A stretch of 41,433 bases of DNA from Prorocentrum cordatum (GCA_963575745.1 CAUYUJ010022075.1:87501-128933), one strand, 5' to 3'. Shown: positions 8,379 to 18,395, counted from the stretch's first letter. Program-made: numbers and translations. The notes: generated by a model from the letters alone, not told the origin.

Positions 8379-9195
8379 AAATCACGTGGCAGAGCTCGGG
8401 GTCGCACGCCGTGCGCCCCACGGGGTTCACGCTGACTCACGCGTCCTACATCACCTCCACGCTGTCGCAGGGCCAGACGCTCCGCAAGGGCGCCACCATC
8501 GACTGCGCGAGGGACGAGGACGCTGGCCGCACGGGCATGTCGGAAGACCACTGGTGGCTGCGCCTCTACGCCACGTTCTCCCGCGCCACGCGCATGCGGA
8601 ACATGCTGATCCTGCGGCCGCCCTCGAGCCAGTTTCTGGAGCGCGGGCCGCCGGCTTCCTTGCGAAAGGCCCTCCTGGAGTTCGACAAGAAAGCGGAGAC
8701 GTCCAGGGATGAGGCCGAGCAGCTCGCCGCTTGGGTTCATGTCGCCTCCCGCTTGAGCGCGGCTGCGCCCCGCTCGAAGCCCGCCGGGTTGTCCCAACGG
8801 CTTGGCCCGCGGGGCTGTCCCGACCGCTTGCCCCCGCGCCCCAACGACCCGCGGGGTTGTCCCAAAGGCTTCGCGAACCAGCCGTCGGGGAATACGCGCG
8901 CTCTGGCCGCGGCGGCGACGGCGCCGAGGAAAATCGATTTGCTTGCCCCGACCAGGGGGAAGGGGAGGAACGCGCGGAGAAAAAACAGGGGAAAAACCAG
9001 CACGGGGAAGGGGTAGGGAGGGGGTGATGATGAGGAGGAAATGGAGAAGAACGAGGTAGGTGAGGGTAGGAACGGCGGGCGAGGGGGAGTAGGTGAGGGT
9101 AGAACGGCGGGCGAAAAGAGATGCCCGTCAGGGCGAGGAGGAAATGGGCAAGGGCAAACGAAACATATTCTCATGTGGGAGCCTTCCGTCGGAAT
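8379..9195 (+). mobile_element. Helicase-tail element, copy 2 (inverted, 5'-truncated)
   Basis: On the plus strand this carries the last ~113 codons of the same helicase, then the same 3' flank (CGGGGTTGTCCC-type units, AAAATCGATTTGCTTGCCCC, a GGA-rich tract) and the same terminus (CATATTCTCATG then CCTTCCGTCGGAA). It lies head to head with copy 1, so 7034-8378 and 8379-8722 form inverted arms of about 350 bp in the coding part, with the flanks extending the homology. By eye the coding arms are about 80% alike at DNA level. Confidence 0.65.
8383..8722 (+). pseudogene. PIF1-like helicase, last ~113 codons
   Basis: This frame aligns with the C-terminus of the minus-strand copy without gaps for over 100 residues, including FTLTHA, SQGQTL (8465-8482), ATIDCARDEDAGRTGMS and RMRNMLILRPP. 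Many differences are replacing, such as DEQRW/DHWW. The stop codon of copy 1 is GAT here, so the frame reads on into the flank. There is no start and no motor domain. It is a fragment. Confidence 0.7.
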
Positions 9196-9682
9196 AATTA
9201 CAGGTTGCCGATGACCCGCTCGGATTACCAACATGAACTGCGGGACCCATAGGGGGGGGGGCTCCCGCCTCAGACTTCCTCACAATTCACTCACAAACAA
9301 AGCTCCCGTTTGATACTTCCTCCATATTCAAACCAGGAGTACCCAACAACGACGACAATTACAAGTTGCCGATGACCCGCTCGGATTACCAACGTGAAGC
9401 GCGGGACCCATAGGGAAGGGGGCTCCCGCCTGAGACTTCCTCACAATTCACTCACAGACGAAGCTCCCGGTTGATACTTCCTCCATGTTCAAGCCTGAGG
9501 AACCCAAAAGTGGCGACACTTACAAGTTGCCGATGACCCGCTCGGATTACCAACATGAAGTGCGGGACCCATAGGGAGGTGGCTCCCGCCTGAGACTTCC
9601 CCACAAGTCACTCACAGACGAAGCTCCCGGTTGATACTTCCTCCAAATTCAGGCCTGAGAGCAACAAAAATCAGACGGAAGG
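9196..9682 (+). repeat. 161-171 bp tandem repeat, three copies
   Basis: GTTGCCGATGACCCGCTCGG begins at 9204, 9365 and 9536. Each unit continues with GATTACCAAC, GCGGGACCCATAGG, GGCTCCCGCCT, GACTTCC and GTTGATACTTCCTCCA. The array lies exactly between the 3' ends of helicase-tail copies 2 and 3, which point at each other, so it forms the loop of a second inverted repeat. Confidence 0.9.
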
Positions 9683-10026
9683 CCCCCGCATGAGAATATG
9701 TTTAAATTGCCCTTGCCCTTTTCCTCCTCGCCCTGACGGACCCTCCCCTCTCGCCCGCCGTTCTGCCCTCACCTGCTCCCCCTCCTTCTATTTATCCTGC
9801 TCTTCCTCCTTCTCCGCTTCCTCCTCCTCATCACCCCCTCTCTACCCCTTCCCCGTCCTGGTTCTTCCCTTGCTTCTTCTCCGCGCGTTCCTCCCCTTCC
9901 CCCTGGTCGGGGCAAGCAAATCGATTTTCCTCGGCGCCGTCGCAGCCGCGGCCAGAGCGCGCGCGCATTCCCCGACGGCTGGCTCGAAGCCTTTAGGGCA
10001 AACCCGCGGGCGGCTGGGGCGCGGGG
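9683..10026 (-). mobile_element. Helicase-tail element, copy 3 (3' flank only)
   Basis: On the plus strand this runs from GACGGAAGGCCCCCGCATG at 9673-9692 through CATTAAATTG-like and TCC-rich blocks, CCCCTGGTCGGGGCAAGCAA and TTTTCCTCGGCGCCGTCGC to GGCTGGGGCGCGGGGC at 10026. It matches copies 1 and 2 in order. It retains none of the helicase coding part and stops where a (CTC)n array begins. Confidence 0.65.
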
Positions 10027-10120
10027 CTCCTCCTCCTCCTCCTCCCTCTCCTCCTCCTCCTCCTCCTCCTCCTCCTCCTCCTCCCCCTCCTCCTCCTCCT
10101 CCTCCTCCTCCTCTTCCTCC
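10027..10120. repeat. (CTC)n microsatellite
   Basis: Nearly pure CTC/TCC trinucleotides between helicase-tail copy 3 and the EFL retrocopy. Confidence 0.95.
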
Positions 10121-10129
10121 TGGCTCAAG
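10121..10129 (+). other. Possible relic of the dinoflagellate spliced leader
   Basis: TGGCTCAAG equals the last nine bases of the 22-nt dinoflagellate spliced leader, which is trans-spliced to mRNA 5' ends. It lies 132 bases upstream of the EFL start, a plausible 5' UTR length. Retroposed mRNA copies in dinoflagellates often keep such relics. Only nine bases match, so chance is possible. Confidence 0.35.
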
Positions 10130-10260
10130 TCCTCGGCCTCTGGGGGCCGAGGACACCACAGCATTTCACTCCTGGTCAGGTCCAGGAGCTTGGGGCTCGA
10201 ACACCTCGCGTTCGCTTACGCCCCCAGAGTTTTTTTCGGATCTTTCCCCACCAATCTGCC

Positions 10261-10910
10261 ATGCCTGCCACTCTTGCGAAGGAGCACCTCTCCATCGTGA
10301 TCTGCGGGCATGTCGACATCGGCGAGAGCACCACCACCGCCCGCCTCAACTACGACCTGGGCGGCCTTCCGCAACGCGAGCTGGAGAAGCTGCAGGAGGA
10401 GGCCGTATGCCTAGTACCAGGCCCCATCGCTTTCACGTTCTACGTGGACCGCCAGAGGGAGGAGCACGAGAGCGGGGTGACCAGCGCCTGCGCCACCCAA
10501 GACTTCTACACCGAGAAGTGGCACTACACAGTCTTCATCGATGCCCCAGGCCATCGCAAGATCAACAAGGTCGCAAACCTGCAGAAGAAGGCTGACAACA
10601 TGGGCTGGTGGACGGGCTGCAACGTCAAGTACGGCAAGGACTGCGCCACCCGCAGATACAAGCAGTTCTGCTATGACGAAATCGGAAAGATATGAAGTTC
10701 ATGCTGGTCAAGGACGGGTGGTACAAGGACTTCGAAGAGAAGGTAACGCCTGCGATGCCAGTCTCTGGCCGGATGGGCGACTACCTGCTTACGAAGTCTG
10801 ACAGCATGGACTGGTGGAAGGAATGCGTCGGCGAGTACGGCAAGGCCCGTGCCATGCAAAACATCCATCATAAGTCTGGATGGTTTTACCTTTCTCCGCT
10901 TGCCGCCTGA
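10261..10910 (+). pseudogene. EFL: EFL (elongation factor-like GTPase) processed pseudogene
   Basis: EFL replaces EF-1alpha in many protists and delivers aminoacyl-tRNA to the ribosome as a GTPase. Frame 1 (10261-10695) starts MPATLAKEHLSIVICGHVD and shows the G1 loop as GHVDIGES at residues 16-23, where the essential Lys is Glu. It also shows GVTSA at 72-76 and the G3 motif DAPGH at 94-98. The segment that should hold NKMD (G4) is gone. A block KADNMGWWTGCNVKYGK sits there instead, followed by YKQFCYDEI. A one-base loss at about 10691 shifts the frame; the protein resumes at 10692 (MKFMLVKDGWYKDF, then MPVSGRMGDYL) and shows a second version of the same block (SDSMDWWKECVGEYGK). Homology ends soon after and a stop lies at 10908. 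There are no introns. The family call is firm; the gene is dead. Confidence 0.85.
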
Positions 10911-12009
10911 GGCAAGCCATGCTGCAATTAGGGCTCGCTCCTGGCCTTTGCATTCCGCCGCCCATTGGTGCATAAGAATCGTGGGAGAGGCCCGTGGGAT
11001 TAGTCTTCCCCGCTCTCCGTGATGAGCCGTGGTCTGCATCTGTGTTGCTTTGAATTTCTTGTCTTGTGCACTATTGCGGTGTGCACCCGTGCAGTCGTCT
11101 TGTTTCTAAGTGGCGCTCTGCTTAGTATGTGTTGCCCAGTCGTTCAAAGCTTGTAAAAGACAGACCGTAGAAGTCAGTAAATCAGGTTGAGAGCTTCCCA
11201 AAAGGGTGGTGCTTCCCTGAAAATCATGCACGGCAGCCCTGACAGAAGGGAGTGGCTCGGCGATTGGAGCTCCGCCGAGTCCTACGGCCCATCCCCACAG
11301 CGGGATCCCTGGCCGCGGGCGGCTTGTAGTCACCAAGCGCACGCCCCCTCCACCACGCGCTAATCCTCCTCTTCCTCCTCCTCCTCCTCCTCCTCCTCCT
11401 CCTCCTCTCCCCATCCTTCGTCCACTTCGCCATCCCCCCTTTCTGGGGTTAACACCACAGTGCCGATCCCGCTAGTCTCCCAGACCTCTCCAGACTTTCG
11501 AGGGGACTCCAGCCGAGGCGACTGGGACTCTCCAGGAGGAGCAGCGATACCTCGTCCTCCTGTGACCCTCCTCCTCCCCACTTCAGGCTCAGAATCAGAA
11601 CGCGAGAAAATACAGCAGGAAACGCGCGAACAACTATTGGCAGAAAAGCACCAAACAAGCGCACTGCTCGCTGGCATAGCTTGAGCCACAGACTGAAAGA
11701 CGTCACGCCCAAGCAAGAGTGGAGCAGGGAGAGGACGATGCGTAAACTACGCCCTGCGAGCCCGGCATCATGCGCTGTGGTGCAAGCCCGGTCCAATCGT
11801 GCCACCGCTGTCGTGGACGACGGCCAACCAGCGTCGCATCCGTCCTTCCTCTGCCCCTCGTCGTCCTCAGTTCGCCCCCGAGGCAGCGCCTTGAGGTACA
11901 CGGGGGCCTTCCTGTCGCTGGGGTACTGCTCCTCGGCGACCCTCCTCGCCTCCGCCAGGAGCGCGTCCTGCGTCGCGTGAGAGGACGCGTCTGGGGGGCA
12001 TCTCTGTTT
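10911..12009. other. No recognised gene; short (TCC)n inside
   Basis: 10911-11110 may be leftover EFL 3' sequence. A (TCC)n tract lies at 11363-11412. Frames of 70-320 codons on both strands overlap and depend on GC content or the TCC tract. Nothing is recognised. Confidence 0.4.
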
Positions 12010-12260
12010 GGCAGGAGGGGAGGGGGGGGGGGAATGGGAAGTACCGGGGGAGAGGGAGATGGGGTGGGGGGAGGAGGAGGAGGAGGAGGAGGAGGAGGAG
12101 GAGGAGGAGGAGGAGGAGGAGGAGGAGGAGGAGGAGGAGGAGGAGGGAGGCGAGGGAGGGGAAGGAAGGGAGGGGAAGGGGAGGAGGACGGCGGGGAAAC
12201 CGAGGAGAAGGGAAGGAGGGAGGAGGAGGAGCGGGAGAAGGAGCAGGAGGACAGGGAGGT
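12010..12260. repeat. (GGA)n-rich purine tract
   Basis: A core of nearly pure GGA trinucleotides (about 12072-12147) with G-rich flanks. It produces poly-Gly, poly-Glu and, on the other strand, poly-Ser frames. Confidence 0.95.
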
Positions 12261-12362
12261 GTGGTGGCATGGTCGAGAGGGGAGGGGGCCGGGGGATGGA
12301 TGGACGCGAGGAGGGGCGCACGAGAAGGTTCACGAGGACGAGGATATTGGCGATGCTGCGTC

Positions 12363-12523
12363 TAGTTCGGGCATGCCCCTCCACAGGCGGATTGTCGACG
12401 ACATATTTCAAAAAATAGTCCAAACGTATCAGAAGTAGTCAAAACAAGTACTCAGGAAATCGTCCCCAGACTATGTCTTGACTATTTTTGAATATTCCTC
12501 CTGTGGAGGGACAGGCCCGACTT
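12363..12523 (+). mobile_element. MITE-1 copy A
   Basis: The 5' end is TAGTTCGGGCATGCCCC and the 3' end is GGGACAGGCCCGACTTG. The core ATCGTCCCCAGACTAT, then TTGACTATTTTTGAATATTC, matches the other copies. The 5' end has drifted most. It carries no coding sequence. Confidence 0.8.
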
Positions 12524-13756
12524 GATGCAGTACATGGATACAGAGGAAATGCTTGATCTGAACTGTTCACCCTCTCTTCTTCTGTCCTATGTCGCATCTT
12601 CTAGCCCAAGAACATACTCTCTGGACTTGTGAAACTCCTTCGCCTGTCTTCTCGCCATCGTTTTTTTCCGGCGGGGCGTATCACCACATCACAGACATCA
12701 CGATGATCACATGGCCGTCACCACGGCTCGGACAACCAATATCTACGACCTTGCCAAGCCAGACGTAGGGCACGATTACCCGGATGTCCAGACAAGATCT
12801 TGCAATCACTGGCGCCTGCGTCTGCGAGGGGCGCCAGAGGAATTCACATGGAACGACCAGCGGAATGTCGATCCCTCTTCGGGACCGAAGCGGGAATTAT
12901 CTCAAACTGTTGAATGTACGTGTGACCATCTGCACAATTTGGCGACGCGCCTCGGCAACCGCCGACGTGTGGCTGTCCTCGCCGCCCGCCAGAGCTGGTC
13001 CCGCATCTCACCCGTCCGAGACCCCGATATGGGCTCATCGGCGGAATTCCCAACCCAAGCAGGTGCGGAAAGCTCGGAAGGAACCGAAAAACGGCAGGCC
13101 TGTCTAATACATGCTCATAGCTGATCAGTAAACGCCTGTTGTGGGGGTCGGGGTATTTGCTTCTTCCCTGAGTTGTCGAGCAGTCGATTGGGACACGCGC
13201 AGAACAGTTCCCTCACGACCTACGTCTGACGGGCCATAGTGGTCGTACCGCTTGCCACGAAAATGTGGACAAAACGGTCGGCGGGACCAGCCTGAATGAA
13301 CACGTGGCAGCCCTGCAGCGCCCCCGCGCCTTCGAGCGATGAAAGAGCGAGTCAACCCAGCGAGGACCATCCGCTGCACAAGCAAAAGATCATAGCACTG
13401 GCCTTGCAGACGTGCTGCAGCGGATTTCTGCATGGATTTTGCCTGAAGCCGCGTGAGCGAGAACAAAATGAATTTCGCGTGGATTTCTTTCAATCTTCAT
13501 TCCTGGCCCCAGAAAAGATCCGCACGAAATCCACCTCGAAATCCGGAACGAACTTCTCCAGGACACTCCGGGCCCATCCTGTCGTTTTCCGCGCGAGATC
13601 CGCTCCGCGATGTGGGTGTGATGATAAGGACAGAGCGCGGTCGGGCAACCGACAGCATTCTGTTGCGCCCGCCGCGCGCGCACGCGTGACCCACGCCTTT
13701 TCTGCGAGAGGCGGCGCGAGGCGCCGGGAAAAACGCCGCGCGCGCACGAGTTGGGG
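12524..13756. other. No recognised gene
   Basis: A 137-codon plus frame (12711-13124, starting MAVTTARTTNIYDL) is the best open frame in this stretch but resembles nothing I know. From 13440 to 13560, short TTTCGCGTGGATTTC and GAAATCCACC pieces are roughly inverted, as in an old foldback. No other feature is seen. Confidence 0.35.
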
Positions 13757-13911
13757 TTAGGTCGGGCCTGTCCCCCTTCAAGGGGAATTCTGGACGAAAA
13801 ATAGAAAATAGTCAACACATACTCCCACATGGTCAAAAAATACTAAAAGTCCCCAGACTATTTCTGAGCCATCTTTGAATATTCCCCCTGTAGAGGGACA
13901 GGCCCGACTTA
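13757..13911 (+). mobile_element. MITE-1 copy B (well preserved)
   Basis: This 155-bp copy begins TTAGGTCGGGCCTGTCCCCC and ends with CCCCCTGTAGAGGGAC then AGGCCCGACTTA, near-perfect terminal inverted repeats. The flanking nine bases are GAGTTGGGG on the left and GAGATGGGT on the right (7 of 9 alike), a possible worn target duplication. The stem in its 5' end reads CCCCTT-C-AAGGGG. Confidence 0.85.
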
Positions 13912-14619
13912 GAGATGGGTCGCCGCGGAGGTGCCTCAGGCGATGCAGCAGCTCGACTCCTGGCCGGAGGACGGGTCCTCCGGGGCCTCGGGGGCGCCAT
14001 CCGGGGCCCTGACCTCCCAGGAAGGCTAAGCAGACAGCACCTGGACCTGCAGTCCCACATGCCAGTCGAGGTTTTCAGCAGTCCAGATCGGTCGTCTCTA
14101 CACGTCGCTCATTTCTAGTCGTGCTCATTTCTAATGTTGTGCTCGTTTCTAATTGTTCCTAGCCCCCTAGTGGCCAGGAAGAGGCCCAGGATGGAACGAG
14201 TAGAAATGGAAGGATCTTGGCCCCCCAAACACCACAGAAGTTTCGAATACTTACAAATGAACAACGTGTAGGTTCGGAGTGCCACGTTTTAGTAATCTGG
14301 AAGGTCAGGGGAGGGATGGCGGGGGCTCTGTTCCGCGGCGCCAGCTGGGGCTGGTCCAGCCAGAAGACTGCGACGGGGGGACCCTGGAGACACGCGCGAA
14401 CCATCGAAACTGAAAAGGCCCTGGGACACACAAATAAATAGACACAAATAACAGGATTCCCCACAAATTCAAAATTTTCTGGGTTTTTGTATTCCCCCCC
14501 ACCTCCCATATTTTCCTTACATTTTCGGGGGAATCGACAACTCATTGTGTCTGTGTGTTTTTGTTCCCTCCTGAGAAGCGCGATTCCGGCATGCGACTCC
14601 TCCGCCCCCTCTCCTCCCC
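13912..14619. other. No recognised gene; small GTGCTCATTTCTA repeat
   Basis: GCTCATTTCTA or GCTCGTTTCTA occurs three times between 14105 and 14155. The rest is unrecognised. Open frames on both strands overlap and look random. Confidence 0.4.
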
Positions 14620-15033
14620 CCACCGCGGGGGGAGGAGATGGGGGCGGAGGAGCGTGCGGCTGGAGGTTCAGGGGCGCGGGCTCCGCCAAGCGCGATCCAT
14701 GGTCAGGATGCCTGCGGGCTTCCGGGGCGCCATCCAGGAGGGACGGCTGTACGAAAACGGCGCCCATGCTCCGTACCTTGCTTGGATTCTCTTCAGGCCC
14801 CGCTCCAGCGCGGTACGGTGCATAGCTTCTCGGCCCTGCGAGCCGAAAACACCATGCACCGTACCATTCCTGGGTCGAAGATTGACGACGCCTGGGGAGA
14901 CGCCAAAGCGGTACGGTGCATACAGGTCGTCCGCGGAGGCGAGGGGAGGAGAGGGGGTGGAGAAACGTACGGCTGGAGGGTGAGGGGTGCGGGCTCCGCC
15001 AAGCGCGATCCATGGTCAGGATGCCCGCGGGCC
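14620..15033 (+). repeat. Direct repeat of ~90 bp, two copies ~300 bp apart
   Basis: The blocks GGAGGAG, GGCTGGAGG, GCGGGCTCCGCCAAGCGCG, ATCCATGGTCAGGATGCC and GCGGGC occur in order at about 14632-14716 and 14940-15033. GCGGTACGGTGCATA also occurs at 14809 and 14909. The segment between may be part of a larger duplicated unit. Confidence 0.7.
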
Positions 15034-15668
15034 CAACAGATTCTTGCCAAGGACGGCGTGGACACCGGCGCTCGTCACCGTACTGACCGCTCGATCCTGA
15101 ACCGCCTCCGCTGTCAGGGTCCCTGCTGTCTGTCGGCAGAAGGCCACCCGCTGTCCAAGCACACCGACCCTTACCAAACCAATCCCAGGCCCAGGGGCAA
15201 GGCCCATCTCTTTTTTTCTAGGCGCCCCACATGGGTACGGACAAATGCGTACGATGCCCAACAGCAGATGTGGTCCGGAATCGAAAACGGCCGCTGTTGG
15301 GCAGGCGGCCTCCTGTCTCGAATGGACAAGGCTCGCGGATAAACCGACTGCGCTGACGGCGCGGGCCCCGATTTCTGTCGACGCACGCGCCATTCGGTCT
15401 TGCCTTGAGCGGCCTCCGCTGCGGGGGGGTCCTCAGAGGCTGCCGACGGCCTACGGCCTTCAACGCCCGCGCCCGTGCTGCCGCGGCGGCACGAGTCAAG
15501 CGTGGTTGGCCCTTGCTTTGGACCGAGTCTCGATCGAAAAAGAAACGAGGCTACGCGCTTCGCACCCTAAGGGCTCTTCGGGCCAGATTGCCCATGGTGC
15601 AGCATCGCACGAGCACCGTCGACGATGGGACCGGAGGCGCAGCGGAGAGATGCAGTGCACAGTGACCA
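15034..15668. other. No recognised feature
   Basis: GC-rich sequence with overlapping frames on both strands. None is recognised. Confidence 0.4.
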
Positions 15669-15806
15669 CCGAATCGATGTATCCCAGAATTGATTTCCTG
15701 CCGAATCTTTGAAACATGTGTCGAATGCACCGTAGCTCTACGGAACATTCTACGCATTCTTGGTAGATTCGACACGCGAATCAGTTCTGGGGTGCATCAG
15801 TTCTGC
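15669..15806. mobile_element. Foldback element, 138 bp
   Basis: GAATCGATGTATCCCAGAAT near the left edge is the near-complement of the right edge, which reads ATTC/AGTTCTGGGGTGCATCAGTTC. Inside, TGTGTCGAAT pairs with GATTCGACACGC. The two arms are about 45 bases, and the loop contains TAGCTCTACGG. No coding sequence. Likely a small non-autonomous element; a single copy is seen. Confidence 0.6.
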
Positions 15807-16329
15807 AGTCGATCATCCACTCGAGCAATGGGGGTTTCAAACAAACCCGCGCGCCAGCCGTAGTTCGCCCCCTAGAGAGCAGAAGCAACATCCTGATACG
15901 AAGCACCCCGACAAGCGAAGCCGTTTGGTAACACACACTCAAAGAAGGAGTTGAACAGGGCAGGGTTTCGCAAGCGCCCAGGGCCGTCCAGGAAACGCCA
16001 ATTCTGGGCGTCGGGGTGTTTTGTCCTTCGTTGACCCCCCCCACCGGGGAACATGGTACGCCCGCGCCTGCGCTTTTGCAGCGCCGAGGGGGCGGCGTGG
16101 GCTGGCCACGGCGCCCTTGGCGTGGGGGGCAGCGCGGCCGCTGGCGGGGGGGGGGGGGGGCAGGTCTCAGTCTCGGGCGGGCGGCACTGGGGGGTGACCT
16201 CAATGGGAGCGGGGGAGGGGCCCCGTGACCAGGTCTCCGTCTGGGCCCCTGCTGGATCCCGAAGGGGCCCTCGAGGGCCTCCTCTGTAAGGTCCCTTTTC
16301 TCCACCACCCGCTCAAAAGTCCCCCCACC
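15807..16329. other. No recognised feature
   Basis: GC-rich sequence with G- and C-runs (for example 16148-16161). There are open frames on both strands, none recognised. Confidence 0.4.
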
Positions 16330-16545
16330 ATTACTCAGGGCCGGCCAAGAGGAGGGCGTTCATGAGGGCGGGGGGGGGGCAAATCATGGCCGGCGGCATG
16401 TTCTCGGCCCAGGGGGGGGGCCGGGGACGTATTGAAACACGAAGCGGCGCCATGAAATCTGGGGGAACATCATGGCCCGCGCCATGATATCCTCACACCC
16501 CTAGTCATCAACCCCTTCTTTGCCGCCCCCGATCATTACGTTACG
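16330..16545 (+). repeat. Dispersed repeat, copy 2 (partner at 1098-1290)
   Basis: It has the same block order as 1098-1290, with longer G-runs. The hairpin here is ATCATGGC, a CCGC loop, GCCATGAT, a perfect stem. The other copy keeps the stem with one G:T pair. Both copies then have CCCCTAGTCATCA and a TTTGCCGC/TTGGCCGC block. Confidence 0.65.
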
Positions 16546-17526
16546 TTCGTGCGGCGTTGGCGCGCGCAAAGACTTCTGACACCGCGTCGATCGTTCAACC
16601 TTGAATCGATCGCTGCCCCGAGCGTTCAAGGTTGAGTTCAATCGGGTCGCACGGCGTTGCCGTGTCCATCGGTGCTTCCGCGCCGTGGAATCCAACCTGG
16701 AAGGCCTTCGCCGGCGTCGCAAGCGCGCCAACGCCGCACGAACCGACAACACCACCCGCCCGAGGGTCACGGGCAAGCCTCACCCGGGGAAGCTGCAGCC
16801 GTCTCCGGCGGCGGCGGGCGTGCGTGGGCACGCACGCCGCGGCAGAGCTGCGCCCTCCGTGGCCACGCCAGGGAGGGAGCGTAGAGGGGGAGCGGCAAGC
16901 GTGGGGCCGAGAGGGGGCCCAAACGCCATGCCACGCCGAGCCTCAGCAACGAATGGGCTCCCCCGACCTAGATCGAAAGGGGGGGGGGGGGGCGGCCCGA
17001 AAACCAGAGCCCGTCCTGAGCCCCAAGTGGTCCTGATCGCAGCGTCTTGGCTGTACGCGTGGGTCTGGGTGGGACCACCCCTGAGGGGGAACGAGAACTG
17101 GGGACTGGCTCGGGGGGGGAAACATTGATTTGGTGTCGACGATACATCGTCGATCGATCCGCGATGGGCCCCCATTGGCGATGAATGGGCGATTGGGGGC
17201 CGATGCTTACCACCCTGCGCCAACTCCACCCTGTCGATGCCCCTGAACCCGCCCCCCGCGAGATAAGAATACTTGCGCCAACAAGCGAGCACGAACATCC
17301 CAACCAATGATATCATGATCCGCACAACGCGCCGACCTTCTATCGAAACGGTGGGGCATGCTCGGACCGGGTCGGACGAGGGGGGGTCGGGCAAAAGGGG
17401 GCTAGCGAATCAGCTCACGCAGCTGATTTTCCCCGCGCCTCCTGGCGCCGCGAGCAGAGTTCTTACCCCCCCCTTTTTCCTATCCCCCCCCCCTCGCTCG
17501 ACCCGAAGCACACGCCCCGAGGATCA
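16546..17526. other. No recognised gene
   Basis: Frames of 175 and 204 codons run on opposite strands over the same DNA and look like GC-driven artefacts. A G-run lies at 16980-16992. Nothing is recognised. Confidence 0.35.
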
Positions 17527-17760
17527 CCGACAGGAGACCGAGGGTGCGCGGAGACCGACAGGAGACAGGATCACCGACAGGAGACCGGGGGCGCTCTCGG
17601 CGGCGAGCGAGGGAGGGAAGTGAGAAGGACCAGACCCTCTGAGAAGGCGGCGGGACTTCTCAGAGGCCCTCGCGCCCTCTGAGAGGCCTTGTGTGTCCTC
17701 GGGGAGGGCCTGGGAGACTTCTCGGACGGCCGGGGGACTTCTGAACCTTCTGAGCAGGCC
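17527..17760. repeat. Short repeats: CACCGACAGGAGACCG and CTCTGAGAAGG
   Basis: (GAT)CACCGACAGGAGACCG occurs three times in 17522-17590. From 17635 to 17760, CTCTGAGAAGG, CTTCTCAGAGG and CTCTGAGAGGCC alternate in orientation, allowing small hairpins. Confidence 0.55.
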
Positions 17761-17789
17761 TTCTCCTTCTCACTGCCCCACTCGGCTAT

Positions 17790-17963
17790 ACGCAAGAGTG
17801 ACCCTGGGTAAGAGTGGCCCTTTGTGCGCGTTTTTTTGGGGGGCCGCGGGGGGACCAAACCTGGGCGCGCAAGCAGCTGCTACTGCCTGCTTCGTTTTGG
17901 GCCATCTGGGGACCCACCTGTGCCCGCACCAAAGGTCACTCGGGCGAAAGGTCACTCTTACGT
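17790..17963. mobile_element. MITE-4, 174 bp
   Basis: The left end ACGCAAGAGTGACC mirrors the right end GGTCACTCTTACGT. A second pair, AAGAGTGGCCCTTT on the left and AAAGGTCACTCGGG on the right, extends the inverted repeat to about 34 bases per end. The middle is GC-rich. No coding capacity and no clear target duplication. Confidence 0.7.
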
Positions 17964-18334
17964 CTAGTCGAACCACCTCGCTCGCCGCAGAACTTCGGGA
18001 AATCTCTCAGCCACGCGTCCCCACACGTGCAATGGGCAACACCTCTACGTGCAGCTGACTGCAGCCTAAAGCCACGAGGCAAGGATGCCAAAAGGCTAAG
18101 AGTGGACAAGGAGTCCCACTCCTCAAATTTCACTGCCCCCCCAAATCACTCGCGCCTTGTGTCGGCGGTGGACAAACCTCCCTTTAGTAGACCTCCCCTT
18201 AGCAAAAGCGGCCTGGGACCGAAACCGACGGACCTGGACCCGCAGAAACGACGGTCACGACGCCCTCTCGCGAACCGAAAACGGCCAATTCCTTAATCGA
18301 CGTGTCAGGGTAGGAGGTCTAATCACTCGCTCCA

Positions 18335-18335
18335 T

Positions 18336-18374
<39 letters not shown>

Positions 18375-18395
18375 CTCCTCCTCCTCCTCCTCCTC
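18335..18395. repeat. (TCGTCC)n and (TCC)n microsatellite
   Basis: Nine to ten TCGTCC hexamers are followed by pure CTC trinucleotides. Confidence 0.95.

Noticed and set aside
7034-8797. A single intact 587-codon helicase gene on the minus strand
   Set aside because: Codons from 8379 to 8797 are the antisense of an inverted copy of the gene's own tail; the motor half with Walker A is missing.
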